Below the pieces are notes generated by a model. The model ran no database searches, was not told the origin of the DNA, and saw nothing but the letters and a program-made list of their open reading frames with translations. From Shinisaurus crocodilurus (taxonomy: Eukaryota; Chordata; Lepidosauria; Squamata; Shinisauridae): a stretch of 64,000 bases of DNA. The translations under genes were made by a program, and so were the position numbers. Position 1 is the stretch's first letter, and each line of letters opens with the position of its first letter. This document shows positions 40,907-52,737 of the stretch, in pieces. The DNA is taken from assembly GCA_021292165.1 (NCBI GenBank), contig CM037877.1, positions 106,391,858-106,455,857 on the forward strand. The letters run 5' to 3'.

Positions 40907-41350
40907 ACTGTAGTGTCCTCACTATTTGGCTAAATAGAGGACTAGGAGTCAAGCTTAGAGTTGCTCATAACACGTCTTTAATCGAGGGCTTCCAGAACAA
41001 ACTGAACAAACACACAAAACAAACGCTTGCCTGGAACTGCCTGTTGGCAGCTCTGAGCAAACAAACAGGAGCAACGGATAGCAGGCAAGCCAATCAGTCA
41101 GCAACCATAACCCATACACTACAAATAGGATCCGAAGCAAGTGCACAGACACCACTGGTGTCCCCTGCTCAGCTTTGCCTGATTAAGGTTTGGTTCCATG
41201 TGTCCTTGATAACAAGGGTTGTGCAAGCACATTTCAGGAGGAAACAGGAGGTAAGTGCACAAAGCACTCTAAATTGGCATGATTGCCTTGTGAACTCTAT
41301 TTCCCCTCACCTCCGGTTACTGTGACTGTGTCTCAGGACTAGCCTGAGCG
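40907..41350 (-). mobile_element. Possible LTR fragment carrying a chance 175-codon frame
   Basis: On the minus strand GCCCTCGATTAAAGACGTGT (AATTAAA-like polyadenylation context) is followed by a stretch ending CCAAATAGTGAGGACACTAC A, like a U5 with a CA end. The plus-strand 175-codon frame 40798-41325 runs through it without any known domain and is probably accidental. Neither the 5' end nor a target duplication was found. Confidence 0.35.
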
Positions 41351-41640
41351 CAAGTTCTCTTGCTAGGACAAACCTCCCTCAAATCCTTTTCCTTCTCCCC
41401 ACTTTACTCACCCCAAACCTTTCTTTTCTACTTCCAAGAGTGCTAGAGTCTCTGGTCTACCTCTTTGACCTCTCCCACTGACAAGCCCATCGTACAGCAG
41501 GACAAAAAGTCAGTGCATGTTTGCAGCTTAGTTTGCAGCTTCAGAGTCCGCCTCTGAGACAACAATGCTAATTTCCACAAAGGACCGTTCTCTCCACAGG
41601 TTTTGAAGGTTCCAATGGTTTTGGGTGCTTGTCTTTGAAC

Positions 41641-42097
41641 TGGGGATGTACCAAAACCGCTTGGTTGAGCTCGATGGATTTCCTGCCACTTCCCAGCTGA
41701 TGATGGGAAGTGGGCTGAGACGAAGCCATGATTTGCACATTTTTTATTTTAAACAACTAAGGAAATGTGTACAAAATTGGACAATTTGCACAAATCGGCA
41801 CCTGTGAAAACCACATGGAACTAGTGTGATTTTGCACAAATTGCTCTAGATCCACATGGTTTTGGGGTGCCAATTTGCACAAATTGGTTCATTTTTGTGC
41901 ACATTTCTTTAGCGGTTTAAAAAAGATGCACAAATCATGGCCCATCTTAGAGACAGAAGACCATGAGCTGGCTCAACTCACACCACAGTGAGTCAGCACC
42001 AGTGCGGGGCTACCAAACCAAAATCTGGGGGCGGGGGCTGAATTATGAAGATCTGCTGGAGTTTTTCACCCCCTATCGAATTCCTCACACATCCCTA
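41641..42097 (-). mobile_element. Palindromic hAT MITE, family E, copy 3
   Basis: TGGGGATGTACCAAAACCGC at the left and ATTCCTCACACATCCCTA at the right. The words CATGGCCCATCTTAGAGACA and repeated TTGCACAAATTG are shared with 16942-17513. Inner inverse pair AAACCACATGGAACTAGTGT and GATCCACATGGTTTTGGGG. Confidence 0.65.
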
Positions 42098-42545
42098 AAA
42101 CTGCAATTGTTCTACCAAGTTACATTTCCCAGAGTAATGCGTGTACATTTTAAATATGTGCCTGTGTTTAATAAATTCTCCCGTTTTTGAAGAAGCTTGT
42201 GTGTCCATGGGTGGCGGGGGGGGGAGGATATTTGGCCTCCCCTCTTTGCCATAGACTAACTATTGCCAATGCTAAAAAGATCCTTTGACAAACGAGTGCC
42301 TTAAGAACGTGTGCATGTTTGTACACGTATAATAAGATGTACACATTATTATATAGAATAAAATAATCATTGATCAACAATAAAACTTTAACTGTAACTG
42401 GCAAGGTCACACCATAGGGAAATCTGCATAAAGAGATAGGTTTTAAGGAGTACCTCTAAAAGTCAAAACTTTAGAAGCCTGTCTGATGTCCATGAGGATG
42501 TGCTCCAGTGGGCGAGTGCTGCAACAGTAAATGGTCTCGTAGAGA
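42098..42545. other. No recognised gene
   Basis: Contains G-run GGCGGGGGGGGGAGG near 42213 and AT-rich flanks. Nothing assignable. Confidence 0.4.
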
Positions 42546-42998
42546 TGGGGGAGAACATGATTTCAGTTTGGTTTTGATAAGAATGTACCAATGTACACAG
42601 ATTTCCTCATATTCAGGATAGGAAGAACTTAAGATAATAACAACAAGTTGAATATGTGAGAAACCAAAACTGACAGATTTGTCCATCCATGTCCTGGGCT
42701 TTGAGTCCTTAGCTCTTAAAAGTCTTGTTTTCAATCTCAGTGTATATTCAGCCAGGCTCCTGTCTTTAGCAATAATATGGCAGGCAGGTACAATATGGCC
42801 CTCTTCGTGCTGGGAATAGCTGTACCTATTGCATTTGGAAGGCGAAGATGGGCGAGAATTTTGATTCAGTTCCTTTTTGTTCAGAATTTACCAAATTTCA
42901 CAAATTCATTCATATTCAGGATGGGGGGGGGAGTTGAGTTTTTTAAAAATTGAACATGGGAAGAAGTGAAACTTACAGATTTGTCCACCCCTATCTAA
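42546..42998 (+). mobile_element. Two hAT-like family H copies
   Basis: 42546-42692 and 42845-42998 share AGATGGG(G/C)GAGAA, a TTCAGTT(T/C) word, CTCATATTCAGGAT and the right end ACAGATTTGTCCA(T/C)CC. The second ends CACCCCTA like other hAT ends here. They lie in the same orientation about 150 bp apart. Confidence 0.5.
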
Positions 42999-43326
42999 TA
43001 CTAGTAATCTTAAGGTGAACTTCAGCACCATGACTCTGCATCTTCCTTTGTTTATATAGCATCTTGCACATATAGAAGAATGCACAATGGTTTGGGATTT
43101 TGGGAAACAGCCTGGTAACTGGTGCAGTACAGCAAACCATTCTGTTCCACACATTGAGCAGGGAAGGATGCACATTTACACTAGGATATAAACTCACTGC
43201 TGAGAAAATCCTACCTTTGTGAGTATTGTATGTCCCGGTCCAGACAAGCATACCTCTCCTTTGGGGGAAGGTAGAATGTCTGCGGCAATGGTGGGAATGC
43301 CTTTGCACAGCAGGAGGCATAATATC

Positions 43327-43472
43327 CAGTGCTTTTTTTCTGGAGAAAAAGGTACCGGAACTCTTGGATTACATTTCCTCGGGAGTAGATGGCGATTAAA
43401 TTGTAATGCAATTAATAGAAGAAAAGGTGCTGGAACTCAGTTCCGGTGAGTTCCACCAGAAAAAAAGCCCTG
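43327..43472. mobile_element. 146-bp hAT MITE with perfect TSD
   Basis: CAGTGCTTTTTTTCTGGAGA at the left and CACCAGAAAAAAAGCCCTG at the right are inverted repeats. Flanks are perfect 8-bp repeats ATAATATC (43319-43326 and 43473-43480). The subterminal GGTACCGGAACTC pairs with GAGTTCCACC. Non-coding. Confidence 0.9.
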
Positions 43473-43480
43473 ATAATATC

Positions 43481-44635
43481 ACTCAAGCTTCGCTATATTG
43501 ATTTGGTTTTTCTGCCTCATTTATACCAGGTTCATACTTGCTTCACACCCCTTTCTCTCCTTATATTTGAAATCTGACACTTGCTCTCACTCGATTTCAG
43601 AAAAGTACTGCAGTAAGAATATCAAACTCGGTCCTCAGTTAAATTCTGCTTTTCCTGAGTGACCATGCATACGAATTTCCTGCCAAAGACAACTCAAGAC
43701 ACTTTGGTGCCTGAGTCAAAAAAAGTCAAATAAGACGTGCACCCTCTTGATGGTAAGTAGTAATTGACCATTTGCTTTCTTTTTAATTGTACCCCCCCAA
43801 TCTGACACCTAATGGGTGTCACCTCACCATGCCTAATAGGGCAGGCCTCCATTTATCAGAGAAACCCACCAGCATGCAAGTCATTCAGCTCAATGGGGTG
43901 TTGGCTTTGATTATTGGCTTGCCTATTATTAGCAGTGCTTCCTTTCCTTTCAATGGTCGTCATCGTCGTCGTCATCATCATCATCATCATCATCATCTAT
44001 AGTGGAACCAGCACAAGCGAGCAAGCAAAGGTCATCAAAGTCTATTGTTCCATTGATCAGTTTTATGTCTAATATACTGAAGAAAGAAAATTAAATTGCA
44101 CAGTCTACTGCTGACCCGATAAGTTATTCCATTATTTAAACTTCAGCTATTAATTGCTTTGAGATCACTGCTATGACCATGCAGCATACGCTTGATTGAA
44201 GGGGATGGGCAATTTCAAAGTCTTTTGGTGGAACAAATCTACTCACAGATTGTTTTGATTAACAGTTACCAGTGCCAGTACTTTTCAATCAGAAATTAAA
44301 AGACTTTAAAGAATTTCTCCATTGTTCTAATATGTGGTCAAGTCACTTTAACATGCTTATAGTTATGCTGAATGATTAAAAAAAATGTCAGGATATAGAA
44401 AGACAAATGTTGTATCCATTAAAAAAAAGTAAAAGAAAGAAGAAGCAGAGGAGGAAAATCTGAACAGTGTATCTTTGCCCTGGTCCCCTTTCCCTCTCAA
44501 ATTGATTGTAATCTAAATCTGTTCTTTACATCAAGTTATTCACTCATGTCTACAGCTCTGTATACAGCTCTGTTATAATGTCTACCCAGAACTCATACAG
44601 ATTATCCATTGCTACAATGAAAGGTGTAGTCATAA
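43481..44635. other. No recognised gene; (CAT)n tract
   Basis: A (CAT)n microsatellite with CGT variants lies at about 43958-43996. The rest is AT-rich and unassigned. Confidence 0.45.
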
Positions 44636-45020
44636 GAACATAAGAAGAGCCATGCTGGATCAGACCAAGGGTCCATCTAGTCCAGCATTCTGTTCACATA
44701 GTGGCCAGCCAAATGCCCACGGGATCCCACAAGCAGGACATGAGTGCAACAACACCTTCCTGCCCATGTTCCCCAGCAACTGGAGTACATAGGCATACTG
44801 CCTCTGATACTTGAGGAAGCACATAGACAACCAGGACTAGTAGCCACCGATGGCTTTCTACATGAATTTGCCCAATTCCCTTTTAAAGCCGTCCAAATTG
44901 GTGGCCATCACCACATCCTGTGGAAGTGAATTCCATAGTTTAACTATGCGCTGCGTGAAGAAGTACTTCCTTTTATCAGTCCTGAACCTCCCACCAATCA
45001 GCTTCATGGGATGTGCATGT
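44636..45020 (-). mobile_element. CR1 LINE ORF2 C-terminal fragment
   Basis: ACATAAGAAGAGCCATGCTG GATCAGACC, TCCATCTAGTCCAGCATTCT and GTGAAGAAGTACTTCCTTTT are the inverse of CR1 ORF2 end-domain text (minus-strand RKYFFTQR- and LWNSLPQDVV-like blocks). It is the longest continuous CR1 piece in the window. Broken by stops. Confidence 0.85.
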
Positions 45021-45227
45021 AGAGATTCTCGATCTATTGAACTGAAGACCTTGCAAGTGGAGTGGCTCCATCTGTGAAGTGGAGCTCCAGGACTTGAGTT
45101 AATTGAATAATGATACCTTGCATTATCATCCTTGCATGCTGGTACCAGCCACTCAAAATAAATATTGTAGATGAAAAATCTACACTTTCACAAAGAAAAA
45201 GAACTCTGTGGAATCATTTATTTATTT

Positions 45228-45300
45228 ATTATTTATTATTACATTTATGAATCGCCCATCTGGCCGGCCACCCGGCCACCGCGGCCACCCTTGCCTATCC
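45228..45300 (-). mobile_element. LINE 3' tail
   Basis: TTATTTATTTATTATTTATT ACATTT, then ATCGCCCATCTGGCCGGCCA, the inverse of the tail at 10140-10216. Confidence 0.55.
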
Positions 45301-45487
45301 TTACAGCTTAATTGCAAGGCGAAATCACTGGCTGAAATAAACTGTTGAGCTTCATGACACTTTTAAGTCTGAAGAATCAGAATGTGGATACAGGAAATTC
45401 TCATGATGGCAAGAGAACTAGCAGATAAGTGTTTATAATACCAGCATCCCAGTTGAAAATTCAACTCAATCTTGGTCCTTAAAGGCT

Positions 45488-46015
45488 GCAATCCTAAATA
45501 CAATTATGAGGAGGTCAGCAGGTGGTGCAGCTGTGTATTTTTAGGCCCTGGGCTTAATGGTTGGAGGGGGAGCTTTAGATAGCCATAGCCACATGTGTTA
45601 CTTCTGCTGTGAAGCACAAAGCTAACCGTTCTCTTTGCTCCCCTCCAACTGCCGTTCCATGCTTTACAACTGCTTCCACATTCCCTAAATGCTGGAACAA
45701 ACAAGAACAGTAGCAACAAAACTGTTCACCTGATTTTAAAAAATGCTCTGAACATGTGCAGTTTTGTATTTTAAACTCACTCATGACACCATCATGACTG
45801 TAGGAATAAAGTGCAGCTTGCATCTGCTGCCCTGATGCCTTCATCACCTGGTGCTCTCTGGGGGGTGGGTCATTTGGGCAGGGGGGGGCTTAAATATAGG
45901 ACCCTGGACTTTGTCCCCAAGGTCCAGCCCTAACTGCACCACTGGGATCAACCCCACTGAAAACCGTGGGGCTTCCTTCCATGTAAACATGCATAGGATT
46001 TCAGCGCCAGATGGA
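45488..46015. mobile_element. Possible palindromic repeat, family I, with an insertion
   Basis: GGCTGCAATCCTAAATACAA at the left and ACATGCATAGGATTTCAGCG at the right are inverse ends of the same repeat (CAGTGCAATCCTA type). GGGATCAACCCCACTGAAAA lies near the right end. The centre (about 45510-45930) is not part of the usual short unit and is unassigned. Confidence 0.35.
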
Positions 46016-47697
46016 ATACATACCAACCAAGCCATGATGAAACACGTTAAAAAATGCTAGACGTAAACTGCAAACATTCTCTTCATGCTGATGTTGATGG
46101 ATGACCCAGAAAGCACCAAGGTTGTGTGTGTTTTATAAAGGTCTTGAAGCCTCACAGGAGAATAGGATTGCTCCAACAACTTGACAGAACATTACTGCAA
46201 AGTCTAGATGTCATTCTGAAGTTCAGCGATGTATTAAACTAAAAAGTGTTGGACAAAGAAGGTTTGAGCACAAGAATTACTCAGAGTTAAAACTACTCCT
46301 TAATTGTAACAAACCTAACCTTTAGTTAAAAAGGACATTTTCCCAATTTCTAGGGAAAATACAGATCTTAATTTATGTCTGTGGACCAAAAGACGATGGA
46401 GTTGCGTTGGGTCATGAGAAAATCTAATCATCACTTATCATACTCTGATGATGTTGAATTTTTAACTGAGTCATTAACCATCTGATTCCTCAGCAGTTTT
46501 TATCAGCAAGCAAATGTAGCTGTTTTTCGGAGGGAATGCCAGATGTTTTGCTTTAGCTTCTGCAATGCTTGACAAACTAAAGAAGTCTGTATTACAGAAT
46601 AAGGATACTGCTAGGGGTGTGCTAAATGTCAATGACTTTCTACTTGGGGGCAAAATTCACAAATTTGCAGCATTTGACATGGGAACCGTCAGGGCTGCTG
46701 CTAGGTGTTGGTGAGGGAGGTGATTGCGCGCCCAGCCCAGTGCCAACTACAGGGGGCAGTTTAAGCTGCACTGCCTGCCACCCCCATCAGCATCATCTAC
46801 ACTAATTGGGAGCTCAGTGCCTTGGGTGATTCTGCTCAGCACAGCACATGGCCAGCGCGGCAGCACTAGCTGTGGTGGAAGGTGGTGTGGCATAACACAG
46901 GATGAAGAGAAGCCATAGCGGAGGTGTGGTCTTTGTGTGGCAGTGCAAACAAGCAAGAGACAGGCTTGAGGAAGATTGCCAGGTGGAGTTTGGGCCCTGA
47001 GGAGAACAAACTCTGGCTGGGTGGAGAGGACATGTCACATGAGGCGCCCTTGGTTTGGCTCTTGGGCAGTGCCCCACAACCTGGGAGGGAACTGCTGGGA
47101 GGTAGCTACATTCATCCTGCCAAAGTTTTTCTCTCCAGCACCACCCAAGAAGCAAGTTTGGTGTCCAGAAGGTAGTAGTCATCAGCTATCAAAATCTGTT
47201 GATGAGAATTCAGAGAATGCTTAGTAACTAACTGTCACTAATAATTTCCTCATTTTCAACCACAACTATATGAAACAGTTTGTTGCAGTGTAGACCAAAG
47301 TAGGATCCTGCCAGCCTCAGGGCTACAGGCAGCAGGTGTTCTTATTTGACGTAGTGAGCTCTCTGTCCCCAAACATCCAGGTGTGCAAGAGCATCGGAGC
47401 AGGGATAGAGCTGCAGGGAAATTTGAACTTGGGGCACAGCAGAGTTTTGACACATTAAGAGGAAAGTTGTCAAAAGATGTCAAGGCAAATATTTCAGTCT
47501 GGTTGAAGACTTTATTAGCTTTAGCTTTTCGAAGACACATTTCTCTCAATTGTAGTATTATAGTCCCAAGTTTAAACATTCTTATATTTGTAAATGGATC
47601 TGACACATGCTTTATGTTCAGCTCTCACAAATGCTCTGGGTTTTATACCAAGAAAATGCTACAGAAAGACTAATGATGTCAGTGCTACACTTACATG

Positions 47698-47731
<34 letters not shown>

Positions 47732-48065
47732 GTCTCTCTCTCACACACGCACACCTGTCTATGTGATCATACATACTTATTTCTTATTTAGTTCTACCCC
47801 AAAATATCATGTATTAGCCATAGTTCCGCAAGGCTAACACATGATTTAAAATACATCATAGTAAAAGATACAATGGAAGGGAGGAGAAGCCACCACCGTG
47901 ATAGGCACATCCCCCCCCCATTGTAAAAAAAAGGAGAATTCTCCCTCGTCCCTCCACTCTCCAAAACAGACAAAATGGCCTCCCAAAGCTGCCAGTTCTG
48001 AACATGGTGGCACATGGGGGGGGGGGTCATTCAAGCCTTAGGTTTGATGAATGGGGGGGGAGGCA
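46016..48065. other. No recognised gene; (CT)n tract
   Basis: A (CT)n microsatellite with a short CA tail is at about 47698-47755. GTCAGGGCTGCTGCTAGGTG at 46688 resembles a hAT left end, but no partner was found. The 122-codon minus frame 46814-47182 has a mirrored frame on the other strand and no motif. Confidence 0.45.
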
Positions 48066-48216
48066 TTATTTATTTATTTATTATATCCTGCCTTTTTTCT
48101 GCAAGGAACCGAAGGCGGCTTACATAATCCTCCTCCTCTCCATTTTATCCTCACAACAACCCTGTGAGCTAGGTTAGGCTGAGAGTCAGTGACTGGCCCA
48201 AAGTCACCCAGTGTAT
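48066..48216 (-). mobile_element. Sauria-type SINE, head truncated
   Basis: Inverse tail TATTTATTTATTTATTATAT, TGCAAGGAACCGAAGGCGGC; core AACAACCCTGTGAGCTAGGT. It ends at AAGTCACCCAGTG, lacking the tRNA-like head. Confidence 0.85.
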
Positions 48217-49531
48217 TACCTAAAATTGGGTGTATTGTTTGTATGTGCATGTACATGGTTGGCATTTCTTCACTGGTTCTGTGGTGCTTTCATTCAAAGT
48301 AGATTCCATATGCCTGGTTGAGAAGAATGGGCTTTTGTCCCCTCCTTCTCTGTAGAACCACTGCAGCCATCACCGCTTGAGGCTAAGCAAATCAGAGGTT
48401 GCCTTCACAAAAGATTATCTGGCTGCAAGCCCTCCATTGTACTAGTATTATGTGCAGCAGGTCCAGTAAGAAAGGGCAGCAATTCAATGGACAAAAAGAA
48501 ACTATGCACAAGTCCAACCAAGCTTGTTCATCTACACCATGAAGAGATGTGCAAGCTGTCTCCTTGGTAGGAACTGGTGTGTTTCTCCTTGCAGAAAGCA
48601 GCACAAGAATTTGGCCCACATGGAGAAATGCAAGGAATAAGAAAGACAAACCCACTGTATGTTTGTCATCATGTCTGAAATGGCTTTCGGACACCTGAGG
48701 AATTAGCTGGCCTTGCTGATGCTCCTTGGCTATATAAGGCGCAGCACATGGCATTTAGCAAACAAATAGACCCCACACCACATCTTTTAGCCTGTCACTT
48801 TGTGCAATGTTTAAATGGAGTAAGCCTTGCTTGCTTGATGTGACTTTGCTCTATAGGATAAGACATATGTCAATGCAGCACTCCAGAAAACAAGCCAAAA
48901 ACAACAACAAAAAAGGTTTTCCTGCTCACCCCACTTGAAAAATGCACTCGACGCACAGAATAGATAGAGTACCTGACCCAATTTTCCCATGAATAATTAG
49001 TGATGCTGGAGGTAAAGTGCCTCTTTTTCTTTCAGGTCAGTGAGTAACTAGCTTTCTGGTGCTGAACATCTAAATCAATGGGGCCATCGCTAATTCAGAA
49101 CATGCTGGAGTCTAATTGCTAGTTACTAGCATTGGCAGCATCATTTCTCAGGGCTTGTCTGCAATTCCATGCTCTTCAGTGCCATTCACTTTCCAGCAGT
49201 AAAGGCAGATGACACAGAGTGAACCTCCTGAGCAGCAGAAAAAGAAGTGGGCTCACGAAGGCTTGCTCGACGTGAAAGCAACAACTAGAGCAAAGGAATC
49301 AGAACCTAGATTAACAATTTCCAACACCTGTAATTAGATGTACTCACTCCTCTCAGAATCAGATCCACAGGCAATGTGGGAAAACAGAGGAGCATACAAA
49401 GGAGAGGGAATAGGAGCCGCTTGGTGATTACAGCTGGGACTTTTCATTTGATGCAGTGGAGTGCCAGCCACTCAAATGGTCCTTTGCTGAAAGTTAAATT
49501 AGCTTTGGCTCAACAACTGATAGGAGTAGAC
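48217..49531. other. No recognised gene
   Basis: Low repeat content by my reading. The 120-codon minus frame 48392-48754 has no recognisable domain. This is one of the longer stretches without identifiable transposons. Confidence 0.45.
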
Positions 49532-49671
49532 CAGCTCTCCCAAACCTGGTGCCCTCCAAATGCTTTGGACTACAAGTCCCACCATTCCCCAGCCAGCACC
49601 GTGTGCTAGCCAGGGTTGATAGGAGTTGTAGTCCAATACATCTGGAGGGCACCAGGTTTGGGGGAGCGCTA
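49532..49671. mobile_element. Palindromic hAT MITE, family G, copy 3
   Basis: AAACCTGGTGCCCTCCAAAT and inverse ATCTGGAGGGCACCAGGTTT pair, as do GGACTACAAGTCCCACCATT and GGAGTTGTAGTCC. About 140 bp. The long paired arms make it a candidate hairpin transcript if transcribed. Confidence 0.75.
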
Positions 49672-50619
49672 GAATGGGAAAATCAGAATGGACACTTTTG
49701 CATGCATTCACTCATACATCAGTTCTGTCCCATTTCTGCATTAATCTGCAATATATCTGTGTGTGTGTGTGTATACACACACAGATGGGGCGGGGAGGAA
49801 TCTACATGAAAAATCAGATTGAAATACATATTTTAATGCATTTTTCTCTGAAAATACCATCTTCTAAATGTCTTTTCTTTCAAAATATGCATTTCAACAT
49901 AGGTTTGAGCCAAGAACTGAGGTGCAACATTCAGGAAGCGTAAGAATCAGTAGGCAGTTTTATTTTGCGAAGCACCAGAGTGCTTTGGCTGTTGAGCAGT
50001 AAATACATGTAAATAAATATATAAATAGGTTCTAGTTCACACATTCGTCCAGGAGGTACAGATCAGCTCAGTTCATACAAGAATTTACAGGGACCAAATC
50101 CATCACTTCTCTAGATAGCAAACCATTTTACCACACATTTGATAACAAATTGGCACCTGTAATGTGGTAAAATTCTGCTTCACAGGATGATACAAATGAC
50201 CAATCTATCCCAAGGAAGAATTTGGATGTTAGTATGGGCTTTGGAAAGAGGTAGAATTCTTGGCTGTGTAGGAAGATGTGAAAGGAACATGAGATGAGGC
50301 TGGATGAACTAGAAAATGAGGTTTTGATCATGGGAGAGTTGATTGTGTATGTATCAATGATGAGGAATCTATTGGGGATGTGTGAATGAAAGTGGCACAT
50401 ACATGATGAGATCCACACACATCTTCCCCTTTACCACATTCTCTAGAAGGTAATATATAGTCAGAACACCAACTACACAAACATACTTGTAGAGGAAGAG
50501 AAAACACCACAGCATGACTCAATTTTTTCAGTGGTAAAAGGACTTGTGACAGCACCTTCCTACTGCAAATTGTTAAATTGTCATAAAACTGAAAAATGAA
50601 GGTTTTCCAACCTATTTCG
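49672..50619. other. No recognised gene; (TG)n-(CA)n hairpin
   Basis: (TG)n then TATA then (CA)n at 49757-49781 forms a short self-complementary tract. GGTTTTGATCATGGGAGAGT and nearby text show no known family. Confidence 0.45.
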
Positions 50620-50974
50620 TAGGGATGTAAGAATGAGCAAAACTTGAGCTTGTCGAGGTTCTCCAAATTCTTCCTCGAAGCTCGTCCTGACTTGTGTCCA
50701 TATCAGATTATGAGCTTTTTGCACTTGCTGTTTCCACAAAGGGTTGTGCATATTTTGTTGCACGTGTGTTGCACATTTTGCCAAATGTATGCATTTTTCA
50801 TACATATTTTTCAAATGTATGCATATTTGAAAGTGTTTTTCTCTGGTCTGCAAATCATATCACAAGCTCAGAAATGTAGAAGCTTCAACCTCAGGTCACA
50901 TTCGAGTCCGGGAGGTGTGAATTGGGTAAATTGTGGTCTAAAATGAACTGAGACAATTGTCTCACCCATTCCTA
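50620..50974 (-). mobile_element. hAT element, family B, copy 5
   Basis: TAGGGATGTAAGAATGAGCA at the left and CTCACCCATTCCTA at the right. CTTGAGCTTGTCGAGGTTCT, repeated TTTTCAAATGTATGCAT words and CATTCGAGTCCGGGAGGTG are inverse family B marks. 355 bp, uninterrupted. Confidence 0.7.
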
Positions 50975-52215
50975 AATTTCTAGGGCCTGCAAACTGTGTG
51001 ACCTACCAAGCCAACCTCCACCCATAAGCCATGCATTGTGACCTGCCAAATTCTGGACATTCCCCATTCCTTCATTCTGGAGCACTCCTCAAAATCTGAA
51101 GGTTTATTGAGCCCCTGGTGGATCACCATACATGTATTCAGTTGTATTCAGTTGCAAATTATGTGGTCCTACTCTTCGTTGTGGTGGCAAATAGTGATCT
51201 TGCCACAAGACCATTACACCATATAAAGTTGAGGGAAATAAATCACACCATAGGGAATTTTGTACCTCAAAAATAGTCATGTAGAGGGAGCATCAAAAGG
51301 AGATACCTTTGTAGGAGTATGAGTGGCTAACTGCAATTATGTGGTAGGCTTTTAGCAATGTTTTATTGCTGGTGTCTGTTGTTTTATGAGCTTCAATGAA
51401 CTGGTGGGTGGCAGGTCCTGGAGAGACCAGCACCACAAATCAAGCATTCTTGGGATGTGCTGAGAGCCTCCTACTGGATAGTTCCTGGGCTTTTTCCTGA
51501 GCAGTAAGGGAAGTCAGCTACTACATGCCCGTTTCCCACCCAGGTGGAATGCCTAGGGTGGAGGGGGGGCTTTGTGGGTGGGAAGGGGAAGGAATGGTGC
51601 ACCAGCAGGAGCGTGCTATAAGAGCCCACTCTGCCTCCCATCTTGGCCCCTCCCCTTCCTGGCTGCACTCACAGGCACTTTATGCTGACTGGCAAGTCTG
51701 GAGGCTGGCTGCTCATGGGCTGTGCGACCCATGAACAGGGATACGGTTTGCTTTTGGAACCAACTGGCCTCACCTACCCAGAGTTGTGCAGCACTGGGTG
51801 GAGGTGACACAGGGAGTCCCCCCTTACACTGATGTGCAGCCTAGGCAAAGGGGTGGGTTTCAGCCCATGCCCTAGTCTGGGGCCGAGTGGCTGAGCCCAA
51901 GAGGCAGGCTAGATGCCTGCAAGGGGACTTAACATTTATTCCTGCATTTGCACGAGCAGATTCTGGGTGGGGTGTATTCACATGTTAAATGAAAAAACAA
52001 AGAGGCCCCACTTTACCTAAGCTCTGGTGTCTGTGACATTATTTCCGTCATTCCCTCTCCATCCGCAATTCCCCCACTGCTTGTAGCACCAGAGGTAAGT
52101 ACCCTCTGCCTGGGACTGACAAATGTATTTGAATAGATTACAAACATTTATGTTGTGCTAGTAAGGAGGATCAAGTTTACAGTACTGGCTTTATAATATG
52201 TTCTGTGATCCTGGC
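50975..52215. other. No recognised gene
   Basis: GC-moderate sequence. Frames at 51471-51810 overlap on both strands and show no domain. Confidence 0.45.
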
Positions 52216-52673
52216 TAGGGATGTATCTGAGAGTAATCATGAGTCTCGTGGGGGCTGAAGTGAGGCCAAAATTGGCCCTGCTCGCCCCCCCGAGACTCGC
52301 ACGCCTTACCTGCCCGCCACTCATCCCACCGCTCTACGCCGGCAGTGCGGGGTCCCGTCGCGTCATTTCTGGCTGCCAGGAAGTGATGCGACGGGACCCC
52401 GCGCTACGTTTTTAGCACAAAAACCAGGGCACCCTAGCTTAAAACAGCCACGATTTGCTATTCACGTCCGTTTTAAACTGGGTTGCCCTGGTTTTTACAC
52501 TAAAAGCGTAGCGCAGGGTCCCGTCCCGTCACTTCCTGGCAACCAGAAGTGAGACTACGGGACCCCGCGTTGCCGGCAAGGTGGATTAAATGGTGCAGGG
52601 ATTTGAGCCTTCGGGGGGGGGGTGCTCGCCAAGAAAAGGCAAGCACTCCCCAAAGGTAGGATAAACACCCCTA
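52216..52673 (+). mobile_element. CpG-rich hAT MITE, family C variant, with two palindromes
   Basis: TAGGGATGTATCTGAGAGTA at the left, ATAAACACCCCTA at the right. The segment 52347-52402 is a near-perfect inverted repeat (arms GCGGGGTCCCGTCGCGTCAT and its complement around a CTG loop). A second similar palindrome follows near 52507-52570, and the two are separated by AAAACCAGGGCACCCTAGCT and its inverse near 52480. It looks like an internally duplicated form of family C. Confidence 0.7.
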
Positions 52674-52737
52674 TGTAGAATACTGCTGTAGAAAGTGCTC
52701 ACAATGACCCTCATACATAGATTTACGTCCTCATGGC

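Noticed and set aside
40798..41325. A 175-codon protein gene
   Set aside because: No recognisable domain, no splice or promoter context, and the region has LTR-like features on the opposite strand.
46814..47182. A 122-codon minus-strand gene
   Set aside because: Mirrored by frames of similar length on the plus strand; no domain, no context.
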